From the NCBI GenBank assembly GCA_028280205.1, contig JANQME010000243.1, positions 1 to 7,486 of the forward strand: a DNA stretch of 7,486 nucleotides, read 5' to 3'. The number at the start of each line of letters is the position of its first letter. Position 1 is the first letter of the stretch. This stretch comes from Longimicrobiales bacterium. Lineage in GTDB: Bacteria > Gemmatimonadota > Gemmatimonadetes > Longimicrobiales > Gaopeijiaceae. Shown piece after piece: positions 1 through 6,439 of this stretch. The position numbers and the translations under genes are program-made. The notes beneath the pieces are model-generated. The model did not search any database, was not told the origin of the DNA, and saw nothing but the letters and a program-made list of their open reading frames with translations.

Positions 1-2
1 GA

Positions 3-1031
<1,029 letters not shown>

Positions 1032-1050
1032 CTCCCGGGCGAGGAGTTCG

Positions 1051-1066
1051 CCGCTGCGGTCAGCGG
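1051..1066. terminator. Candidate bidirectional stem-loop between convergent genes
   Basis: CCGCTG-CGGT-CAGCGG forms a perfect 6-bp stem with a 4-nt loop. It starts 19 nt after the stop of the plus-strand activator and lies 4 nt beyond the stop of the minus-strand TonB-like gene. Its position suits a shared transcript end. No T-rich run follows on either strand, so termination would be of the U-tract-less kind, or the hairpin may only protect the 3' end. Confidence 0.4.
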
Positions 1067-1070
1067 AGGA

Positions 1071-1622
1071 TCATTGAGAGCCGCCCGCCGGAACCGGGCA
1101 GTGGCCTCCGCCGCTGAGGGCCGCGCTCAATCCCCCCAGGAATGCGCTCCACCCGCCCCCTTCCTCTTCGTCCCCGTCCTGGATTCCGCCTCCGCGCACG
1201 AGCCCCGCCAGGAAGGCCTCCTGCGAAACCGCTTCGAGGTCGCGGAACGTCGCGATCGGACGACCGGTCTGCGGCGCCGAAACGCTCACGGATGCCGGTG
1301 CCAGATCGGCCAGCCGCTCGGTGAGCGAGGGGCGACTCGTCGCCTCGACGGAGGGCGTGGGCTGGGCGCCCGACGCGGCGTCGGTCTCGGTGGGGCGGAT
1401 CGAAGTCGGGTCGACCGGCACGACCTCCGCGAGGGCGACGACCTCGATGCCCTCGAAGGTGTCCTCGTATACGGTCTTCGCGTCCCGCCCGTCGTCCTCC
1501 GTGGGCCCGGTGCCGGGGATGGCGACGACGGTGAGCGCGACGACGTGCGCCGATGCGGAAATGGTCAGACCGGCCCAGACGGCCCGTCGGTGCTGCGCGA
1601 TTCGAACGGCCTTCGAGTGCAT
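1071..1622 (-). CDS. Hypothetical protein with TonB-like N-terminal membrane anchor
   Basis: I do not recognise a full-length family for this 183-residue protein. A basic N-terminus (K4, R7, R12, R13) is followed by one hydrophobic segment at about 14-36, predicting a cytoplasmic N-terminus and periplasmic body. S22 and H26 in ISASAH have the same four-residue spacing as Ser16 and His20 of the E. coli TonB anchor, which couple to ExbB/ExbD. Residues 58-95 (GIEVVALAEVVPVDP, then a Pro/Thr/Ser-rich stretch) resemble a TonB periplasmic linker. The tail (143-183) is Gly- and Glu-rich with a single Cys at 175. No TonB C-terminal beta domain is visible. The ATG at 1620-1622 is chosen over the GTG two codons upstream, because that GTG overlaps the Shine-Dalgarno sequence. 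Codons end mostly in G or C, as in the neighbours. It could be a TonB/TolA-like adaptor or simply a single-pass membrane protein. Confidence 0.75.
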   Translation of the reverse strand: MHSKAVRIAQHRRAVWAGLTISASAHVVALTVVAIPGTGPTEDDGRDAKTVYEDTFEGIEVVALAEVVPVDPTSIRPTETDAASGAQPTPSVEATSRPSLTERLADLAPASVSVSAPQTGRPIATFRDLEAVSQEAFLAGLVRGGGIQDGDEEEGGGWSAFLGGLSAALSGGGHCPVPAGGSQ

Positions 1623-1627
1623 TTCCA

Positions 1628-1633
1628 CCTCCT
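1628..1633 (-). promoter_or_regulatory. Strong Shine-Dalgarno sequence for the TonB-like gene
   Basis: The minus strand reads AGGAGG, then five bases (TGGAA), then ATG. This near-perfect ribosome binding site fixes the start at 1622. It excludes the GTG at 1626-1628, which would leave no spacer. Confidence 0.8.
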
Positions 1634-1744
1634 GTCGCGATCTCTACCCGGGCCGGCGGGTCTGGATCCTCCGGTCCTGCTGCGTCCCGTTTCCCCGTAC
1701 GACGCCTCAACGATTCATCCTTGCACACCCGGCCCGCAAGCGGT

Positions 1745-1757
1745 GGGTGGCCCACCC
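1745..1757. promoter_or_regulatory. Operator-like inverted repeat upstream of the dipeptidase cassette
   Basis: GGGTGG-C-CCACCC is a perfect 6+1+6 inverted repeat about 65 bp upstream of the dipeptidase start and overlaps CCCGCGGG at 1755-1762. The size and place suit a dimeric regulator's site, but no cognate regulator is identified, and short GC palindromes are common at this base composition. Confidence 0.3.
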
Positions 1758-1821
1758 GCGGGCGATGCGCGATTCTTCGGAGATTCCGCACCGTGACGAT
1801 CCTCCGGAGCTCCCCACGCCC

Positions 1822-3003
1822 ATGATTCCCGTCCCCCGGCGTACCCTCTTCCTCGGCGCCGCGCTCGGCGGACTCGCCGCGATCGCCCTCGCGCCCTCGC
1901 TCTCGGCGCAGGATGTGCACATGGAGAGGGCGCTGCGCGTCCTTTCCACGACGCCGCTGATCGACGGGCACAACGACCTGCCGTGGGCCATCCGCAACAG
2001 CGAGGCCGGCCCGCACGACGTGGAAGCCCCCGAACACGACCTGCGCGGCCCGACCCCGTTCCACACCGACCTGACACGTCTCGCCGAAGGTCGGGTGGGT
2101 GCGCAGTTCTGGTCCGTCTACATCCCGTTCGAAGCGGCCGAGGAGGGCGCGGCGAAGGTCCAGCTCGAGCAGATCGACATCGCCAACCAGATCATCGCGA
2201 AGTACCCGGAATCCCTCGAGCTGGCGTTGACCGCTTCGGATGTCGAGGCGGCCTTCGGACGCGGTCGGATCGCCTCGATGCTCGGGATGGAAGGCGGGCA
2301 CGCGATCGAGAACTCGCTCGGGTCGCTGCGGGCCTTCTACGCGTTGGGCGTGCGGTACATGTCGCTGACGCACAACGGCACGCTCGACTGGGCGGATGCG
2401 TGCTGCGCCCTGCCGCGGCACGGAGGGCTGAGCGCCTTCGGAGCCGAGGTCGTGCGCGAGATGAACCGCATGGGCATGCTCGTCGACATCTCGCACACGT
2501 CGCCCGAGACGATGAATGACGTGCTCGACGTGGCGGAGGCTCCGGTGATCTGGTCGCACGCGTCGGCCCGGGCCTTACACGACCACCCGCGCAACGTGCC
2601 GGATCAGGTGCTGCGCCGCCTCCCCGAGAACGGCGGTGTCGTCATGGTGACCTTCGTGCCGAGCTTCCTGACGTCCCGCGACGAGGCCACGATCGCGGAT
2701 GTCGCCGACCACATCGACCACATCGCGAACCTCGCCGGTGTGAATCACGTCGGGATCGGCTCGGACTTCGACGGGATCGACTCGACCCCCGTCGGGCTCG
2801 AGGACGTGTCGACCTTCCCCGCGCTGTTCGCAGAGCTCTCGCGGCGGGGGTGGAGCGAGGAGGAGCTGGCCAAGCTGGCCGGAGAGAACGTCCTGCGTGC
2901 GTGGCGCGAGGCCGAGGCCGTCGCGCGCCGACTCCAGCGCGAGCGCGACCCCTCCACGCGCACCATCGAGGAGATGGACGGCGTGATCGGTCAGGACCGA
3001 TGA
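1822..3003 (+). CDS. Exported membrane dipeptidase, peptidase family M19
   Basis: This 393-residue renal-dipeptidase-like zinc enzyme is expected to hydrolyse dipeptides outside the cytoplasm. Relatives accept L-amino acids or D-residues at the C-terminal position, and mammalian ones also act on Cys-Gly conjugates; the substrate here is not predictable. An N-terminal signal with a twin arginine (R6-R7) precedes a hydrophobic stretch at 9-25, with likely cleavage near LSA-QD at 29-30; Tat or Sec export are both possible. The binuclear zinc site is complete by motif: H50 and D52 in DGHND, E157 in GMEGGH, H225 in VDISH and H246 in WSHAS, with R250 nearby and the Asp pair in GIGSDFDG (311-318). 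The C-terminal GENVLRAW is also family-typical. The frame is open back to 1321, but that part is antisense to the TonB-like gene; the ATG at 1822 begins exactly at the signal peptide. Its stop overlaps the next gene's start (ATGA). Confidence 0.93.
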   Translation: MIPVPRRTLFLGAALGGLAAIALAPSLSAQDVHMERALRVLSTTPLIDGHNDLPWAIRNSEAGPHDVEAPEHDLRGPTPFHTDLTRLAEGRVGAQFWSVYIPFEAAEEGAAKVQLEQIDIANQIIAKYPESLELALTASDVEAAFGRGRIASMLGMEGGHAIENSLGSLRAFYALGVRYMSLTHNGTLDWADACCALPRHGGLSAFGAEVVREMNRMGMLVDISHTSPETMNDVLDVAEAPVIWSHASARALHDHPRNVPDQVLRRLPENGGVVMVTFVPSFLTSRDEATIADVADHIDHIANLAGVNHVGIGSDFDGIDSTPVGLEDVSTFPALFAELSRRGWSEEELAKLAGENVLRAWREAEAVARRLQRERDPSTRTIEEMDGVIGQDR

Positions 3004-3530
3004 GCGCCTTCCCGCGGCCGGTTTCCGGGGAGCACGCCGAGTACTACGGGCGCTACGTGGAGCAGGTGCCGGACGGGGACATCCTCGTAACGCTCCGGGA
3101 CCAGCTCGGAGAGACCGTCGCGCTCCTCGAGGGCGTCCCGGAGGAGCGGGAAACGTTCCGCTACGCCGAGGGGAAGTGGAGCCTCCGTGAGGTTGTCGGT
3201 CACCTGGTCGACACGGAGTGGCTCTTCTCGTTCCGAGCCCTCGTGATGGCGCGCGAGGAGGGCGTGACGTTGCCCGGGATGGATCAGGATGCATGGGCCG
3301 CGTCGTCGCGAGCGCACGAGACGCCGCTCGCCCATCAGTGCGCCCAGTGGATCGCCCTTCGCCGCGCGGCGATTCACATGTTCGCCACGATGAGCCCGGA
3401 GCACGCCGCGCGCACCGGCGTGGCGAGCGGGTACGACTTCACGGTGCGCGCCTTCCCGTGGATCATCGCCGGCCACGAGCTCTGGCACCGCGGGCTGATC
3501 GAGCGGGACTACCTGAAGGGCGGTGGGTGA
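3000..3530 (+). CDS. DinB-fold protein (DinB_2 / YfiT-like putative metalloenzyme)
   Basis: This 176-residue soluble protein should form the DinB four-helix bundle. The three expected metal-binding histidines are visible: H68 in GHLVDTEW, and H159 and H163 in the late-helix motif GHELWH. The motif GKWSLREVVGHLVDTE at 58-73 is typical of the family. Some DinB-superfamily members transfer low-molecular-weight thiols such as bacillithiol or mycothiol, but many have no known reaction, so no substrate is assigned. No signal peptide or membrane segment is seen, so it is probably cytoplasmic. The ATG at 3000 overlaps the dipeptidase stop as ATGA, and an AGGA lies just 3 nt upstream, so translation is probably coupled to the dipeptidase. 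Its own stop overlaps the start of the next gene as GTGA. Confidence 0.88.
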   Translation: MSAFPRPVSGEHAEYYGRYVEQVPDGDILVTLRDQLGETVALLEGVPEERETFRYAEGKWSLREVVGHLVDTEWLFSFRALVMAREEGVTLPGMDQDAWAASSRAHETPLAHQCAQWIALRRAAIHMFATMSPEHAARTGVASGYDFTVRAFPWIIAGHELWHRGLIERDYLKGGG

Positions 3531-4195
3531 GCACGCCCGCGGAAGGGGCCGGAACGGAGACGTTCGCCGGGGGCCCTGGGCCGGATGAGGCGCCGATCAA
3601 GGTCGGGGCGACGAACGCGGGGCAGGACGACGAGCGCAGCCGACTCCGCCGCCGCGACCGGGGCAAGGACGACGCGTGGGTGCGCGCGTTCCTGGAGCGC
3701 GCGCCCTTCGGCCATCTCGCGACGGTCGGGGAGGGCGGGCAGCCCTTCCTGAACTCGAACCTCTTCGTCTACGACCCCGAGCGGCACTGCATCTACCTGC
3801 ACACCCACCGGACCGGCCGCACCCGTGCGAACGTCGACCGGTGCGAGAAGGTCGCGTTCGGCGCCTCGGCGATCGGGCGGCTCCTCCCCGCGCCGGAAGC
3901 ACTCGAATTCAGCCTCGAGTACTGCGGTGTGAGCGCCTTCGGCTCCGGCCGTGTCGTCGAGGACGCGGACGAGGCCCGCATGGCCCTGCAGGCGCTCCTC
4001 GACAAGTACGCTCCGCACCTGAAGCCGGGGCGCGACTACCGTGCGACGACCGACGACGAGCTCCGACGGACCGCCGTCTACCGGATCGACATCGAGGCGT
4101 GGAGCGGGAAGCAGAAGGAGGTGGAAGAGGACTTCCCAGGCGCCTTCGATCTCCCGGACGTTCCGGTCCCCTTTCCCGAACGGCAGCGCCGCTAG
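3527..4195 (+). CDS. NimA-like pyridoxamine 5'-phosphate oxidase-family flavoprotein
   Basis: This 222-residue protein has the FMN-binding split-barrel fold of the pyridoxamine-phosphate-oxidase-like group, closest by eye to the NimA/Pyridox_ox_2 branch. Recognisable parts are FGHLATVGEGGQPFLNSNLF at 61-80 (first barrel strands), IYLHTHRTGRTRANV at 89-103 (likely flavin-phosphate contacts), VAFGASAIGRLLP at 109-121, YCGVSAFGSGRVV at 132-144, and TAVYRIDIEAWSGKQKE at 182-198 near the end. The family includes nitroimidazole reductases, but most members have unknown substrates, so resistance should not be assumed. Residues 1-46 are a charged, probably disordered extension ahead of the domain. 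The GTG at 3527 is chosen because it overlaps the DinB stop as GTGA and has GAAGGG 6 nt upstream; no later in-frame start leaves the domain whole. It is the last gene of the cassette and ends 6 bp from the convergent cyclase. Confidence 0.85.
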   Translation: MSTPAEGAGTETFAGGPGPDEAPIKVGATNAGQDDERSRLRRRDRGKDDAWVRAFLERAPFGHLATVGEGGQPFLNSNLFVYDPERHCIYLHTHRTGRTRANVDRCEKVAFGASAIGRLLPAPEALEFSLEYCGVSAFGSGRVVEDADEARMALQALLDKYAPHLKPGRDYRATTDDELRRTAVYRIDIEAWSGKQKEVEEDFPGAFDLPDVPVPFPERQRR

Positions 4196-4201
4196 CGAAA
4201 C

Positions 4202-5017
4202 CTACCCTCCGGCCGGTGCGGTCCCCGAGCGGGTGGGCGCGTCTCCCGCCGAGGAGGCTTCCGGGGGACGGGGCAGGCCGGGCGTCAGGAAGAGCATCGC
4301 GCCCGCGACGACGAGGCCGTTCGTCACCGCGAAGAAGAGAGCCTCCTCGACCGGAAGACCGATCACGGTCCACCCGGTGGAGAGGGTGGGGCTGATCGTC
4401 CACACGCCTGCGTCGATCGCGACCCGGTCCGCGGCGCACAGATACGCGGTCGCGAGGGCCCACGTCGAAGCGCTCTCACGTCCGAAGCGGCGCAGCCCGC
4501 CCCAGGACGCCGCCGCGAGCACGCCGAGCACCGGAAGAGCCCAGAGGAGGATGAGGCCGGCGTACGTCCAGCGGCCACCCGCCTGGAGCGCGGCCGAGCC
4601 GCCGGCCAGGCCGATCAGGACGATGGGTGCTCCCACGGCCCCGCGCTCCGTGGGCGGGACGGGGCGTGAAGAGGCCGCCGGGACACATTCGCCCAGCCCG
4701 ACGAGCACGAGGAGGAGTGCGCCGGTCAGGACGGGCTGCAGGAGCATGAAGGCGTACTCCTCCCACGGGACGCCCAGCCAGCTCCCGAGCACGCGGTCCT
4801 CGCCGTACCACCACACGCGCCGAGCGATCAGCTCCTGGTCCCAGCGCGCGGTGTAGAGGAGCGCGAGGGGGGCGACGCCGAAGAGCGCCGCGGGCGTTCG
4901 CCGACCGAGGCGCTCCCGGCGGAGCAGGGCCAGCGCGGCGAGCACGCAGACCGGCCCGACGATGAAGATCAGGTGGAAGCCGAGGTAGGTCACGACCAGA
5001 AACCTCGCATATCGCAT
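4202..5017 (-). CDS. Fused lycopene cyclase (CrtYc-CrtYd type)
   Basis: This 271-residue integral membrane protein is of the lycopene cyclase domain family, whose members cyclise the psi ends of lycopene to beta- or epsilon-type rings. It contains two homologous halves, matching the CrtYc and CrtYd subunits that are separate in many actinobacteria. Half one carries DQELIARRVWWYGEDRVLG at 60-78 and PWEEY at 84-88. Half two carries DRVAIDAGVWTIS at 197-209 and PVEEALFF at 222-229. The paired P-x-E-E motifs are the presumed active-site signature. Several hydrophobic helices are visible (about 6-32, 42-56, 88-110, 130-145, 152-172, 222-245). A Pro-rich loop at 112-131 joins the halves, and a polar tail follows 246. 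The ATG at 5017 is two codons after an in-frame stop, so the start is well bounded, though no Shine-Dalgarno is visible. No other carotenoid gene is in the window. Confidence 0.88.
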   Translation of the reverse strand: MRYARFLVVTYLGFHLIFIVGPVCVLAALALLRRERLGRRTPAALFGVAPLALLYTARWDQELIARRVWWYGEDRVLGSWLGVPWEEYAFMLLQPVLTGALLLVLVGLGECVPAASSRPVPPTERGAVGAPIVLIGLAGGSAALQAGGRWTYAGLILLWALPVLGVLAAASWGGLRRFGRESASTWALATAYLCAADRVAIDAGVWTISPTLSTGWTVIGLPVEEALFFAVTNGLVVAGAMLFLTPGLPRPPEASSAGDAPTRSGTAPAGG

Positions 5018-5035
5018 CCGGTATCACGAAGAGCC
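5018..5035. promoter_or_regulatory. Minimal divergent spacer between the cyclase and NDH-2 starts
   Basis: Only 18 bp separate the two divergent start codons. On the plus strand a weak GAAGAG (5028-5033) precedes the NDH-2 ATG by 2 nt. On the minus strand no ribosome binding site is evident. Promoters for each gene must lie mostly within the other's coding sequence, or one or both messages have very short leaders. I could not identify -35/-10 elements with confidence. Confidence 0.4.
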
Positions 5036-6367
5036 ATGACGCCCGAACTCTACCCGACCCGCGCCGGACGGCGCCCGCGCGTCGTCGTCGTGGGTGCCGG
5101 TTTCGCCGGCCTCCAGGCGGCCCGTCAGCTCGCTCGAGTCGACTGCGACGTGGTCCTCGTCGATCGGAGGAATCACCACCTCTTCCAGCCGCTTCTCTAT
5201 CAGGTCGCCACGGCCGCGCTCTCTCCGGCGGACATCGCCGTGCCGATCCGCGCGATCGTCCGGGATCAGGCGAACGTGCAGGTCCTGCTCGGCGAGGTCA
5301 CCGGTGTCGACGTGGTCCGTCGGGTGGTCAACGTGGGGTACGACGAGCTGCGCTACGATTGGCTCGTGCTCGCCGCGGGCGCGACGCACACGTACTTCGG
5401 GAACGACCGGTGGGCGCCTCGTGCCCCGGGTCTCAAGACGATCGAAGACGCGATCGACATCCGGCGGCGCGTTCTGCTGGCGTTCGAAGAGGCCGAGCTC
5501 GAGGACGACGAGGAAGTGCGCCGGGCGAAGCTGACGTTCGTCGTCATCGGGGGAGGTCCGACCGGCGTGGAGATGGCCGGTGCGCTGCGCGAGATCGCGG
5601 CCGAGACGATCGCGGACGACTTCCGCCGTGTCGACACCACGACGGCGCGTATCATCCTGCTGGAAGGGGGTGACCGCCTGCTCGCCTCGATGTCCGAGGC
5701 GGCCGGCGAACGGGCCCGTCGGGACCTCGAGGCGATGGGCGTCGAGGTGCGGCTGGAGACCTTCGTGACCGACATCGACGAGGCGCGGGTCTGGGTCGGG
5801 GAGCACTCCGTCCCGGCCGCGAACGTGATCTGGGCCGCCGGCGTCAAGGCGTCCCCGGTCGGTGAAGGGCTCGACGTGCCGCTCGACGGTCAGGGTCGGG
5901 TGCTCGTCGAATCGGACTGCTCGGTGCCCGGTCACCCGCACGTCTTCGCGGTCGGCGACCTCGCGGCCCAGGTCGACGCCACCACGGGTGAATCGGTGCC
6001 CGGGGTGGCTCAGGGTGCGATCCAGATGGGGCGCTTCGTGGGTCGGATCATCCGGGACGAGATCACGGCGGGCGAGGAGGGCATCCGCCCTTCCTTCCGC
6101 TACATCGACCGGGGCGACATGGCCACGATCGGCCGGGCGCGTGCGGTCGCCGACATCGGAGGGCGCACCTTCCACGGCGCCTTCGCCTGGGTGCTCTGGA
6201 GCGTCATCCACGTTGCCTTTCTGATCGGCTTCCGCAACAAGGTGCTCGTGATGGTGAATTGGGCGTGGCAATGGTTCGTGCAGACGCGGGGGGCTCGCCT
6301 GATCACGGGCTCACCCTCGGTCCACGTCGAGGAGCCGGCCGACCTCTCTCGCGACCCGGGCTACTGA
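5036..6367 (+). CDS. ndh: Type II NADH:quinone oxidoreductase (NDH-2)
   Basis: This 443-residue flavoprotein passes electrons from NADH to membrane quinone without pumping protons, close to the usual length for the family. The FAD-binding Rossmann motif VVVVGAGFAG is at 16-25. NHHLFQPLLYQVATAALSP at 46-64 is the highly conserved region near flavin and quinone. The NADH-binding motif VVIGGGPTGVEMAG is at 169-182. FAVGDLA at 304-310 contacts FAD, and VPGVAQGAIQMG at 321-332 includes the conserved Ala-Gln pair near the quinone site. YIDRGDMATIGRARAVA at 356-372 is also typical. The C-terminus (382-416, WVLWSVIHVAFLIGF to NWAWQWF) holds the hydrophobic and amphipathic helices that anchor NDH-2 on the inner membrane face. 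The ATG at 5036 sits 16 residues before the FAD motif; the frame extends further back only by overlapping the divergent cyclase. It is convergent with the amidohydrolase gene. Confidence 0.95.
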   Translation: MTPELYPTRAGRRPRVVVVGAGFAGLQAARQLARVDCDVVLVDRRNHHLFQPLLYQVATAALSPADIAVPIRAIVRDQANVQVLLGEVTGVDVVRRVVNVGYDELRYDWLVLAAGATHTYFGNDRWAPRAPGLKTIEDAIDIRRRVLLAFEEAELEDDEEVRRAKLTFVVIGGGPTGVEMAGALREIAAETIADDFRRVDTTTARIILLEGGDRLLASMSEAAGERARRDLEAMGVEVRLETFVTDIDEARVWVGEHSVPAANVIWAAGVKASPVGEGLDVPLDGQGRVLVESDCSVPGHPHVFAVGDLAAQVDATTGESVPGVAQGAIQMGRFVGRIIRDEITAGEEGIRPSFRYIDRGDMATIGRARAVADIGGRTFHGAFAWVLWSVIHVAFLIGFRNKVLVMVNWAWQWFVQTRGARLITGSPSVHVEEPADLSRDPGY

Positions 6368-6370
6368 TTC

Positions 6371-6395
6371 CGGCCGGACCGGCTGCGCCCGGCCG
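6371..6395. terminator. Candidate stem-loop between NDH-2 and the amidohydrolase gene
   Basis: CGGCCGG (6371-6377) and CCGGCCG (6389-6395) are perfect complements that could form a 7-bp all-GC stem with an 11-nt loop. It starts 3 nt after the NDH-2 stop, in the 72-bp gap between convergent genes. No U-tract follows on either strand, so its role as a terminator is only suggested by position. Confidence 0.4.
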
Positions 6396-6439
6396 CCGCG
6401 TCACGAGCGGTCTTCCGGCGCATCCGCTCCGCGGTCGAG

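Larger units (their letters stand above)
1623..1821. promoter_or_regulatory. Divergent intergenic region with inverted repeats
   Basis: These 199 bp separate the start codons of the minus-strand TonB-like gene and the plus-strand dipeptidase, so promoters for both should lie here. I see no convincing -35/-10 pair and no sigma-54 GG-N10-GC element. Visible structure includes ACCCG-GGCCGG-CGGGT at 1646-1661 (a possible 5'-UTR hairpin for the TonB-like gene), GGGTGG-C-CCACCC at 1745-1757, CCCGCGGG overlapping it at 1755-1762, GATTC repeated at 1771-1775 and 1782-1786 (11 bp apart), and CTCCGGAG at 1802-1809. The GGAG within the last lies 12 nt before the dipeptidase ATG, which is long for a ribosome binding site. 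Confidence 0.5.

Noticed and set aside
1321..1821. An upstream extension of the dipeptidase frame giving a 560-residue protein
   Set aside because: The added residues are antisense to the TonB-like gene and resemble no domain, while a signal peptide begins exactly at the ATG at 1822.
1623..1821. A sigma-54 or sigma-70 promoter in the divergent region, suggested by the neighbouring sigma-54 activator
   Set aside because: No GG-N10-GC element with flanking consensus and no -35/-10 pair better than about half-matching was found.
1060..2559. A 499-codon open frame on the minus strand opposite the dipeptidase and TonB-like gene
   Set aside because: Its product is His/Arg/Gly-rich low-complexity sequence with no motif. 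It overlaps two well-supported genes, as expected for shadow frames in GC-rich DNA.
3682..3704. A 7-bp all-GC inverted repeat (GCGCGCG / CGCGCGC) inside the NimA-like gene
   Set aside because: It is explained by alternating G/C codons for VRAFLERA in a GC-rich gene, and nothing suggests a regulatory role.
5005..5017. A TCGCAT direct repeat at 5005-5010 and 5012-5017, at the start of the cyclase gene
   Set aside because: It is a short two-copy repeat inside coding sequence, too weak to call an operator.
5024..6271. A 415-codon minus-strand open frame antisense to NDH-2
   Set aside because: The composition is Arg/Asp/His-rich without recognisable motifs, and the plus strand encodes a complete NDH-2.
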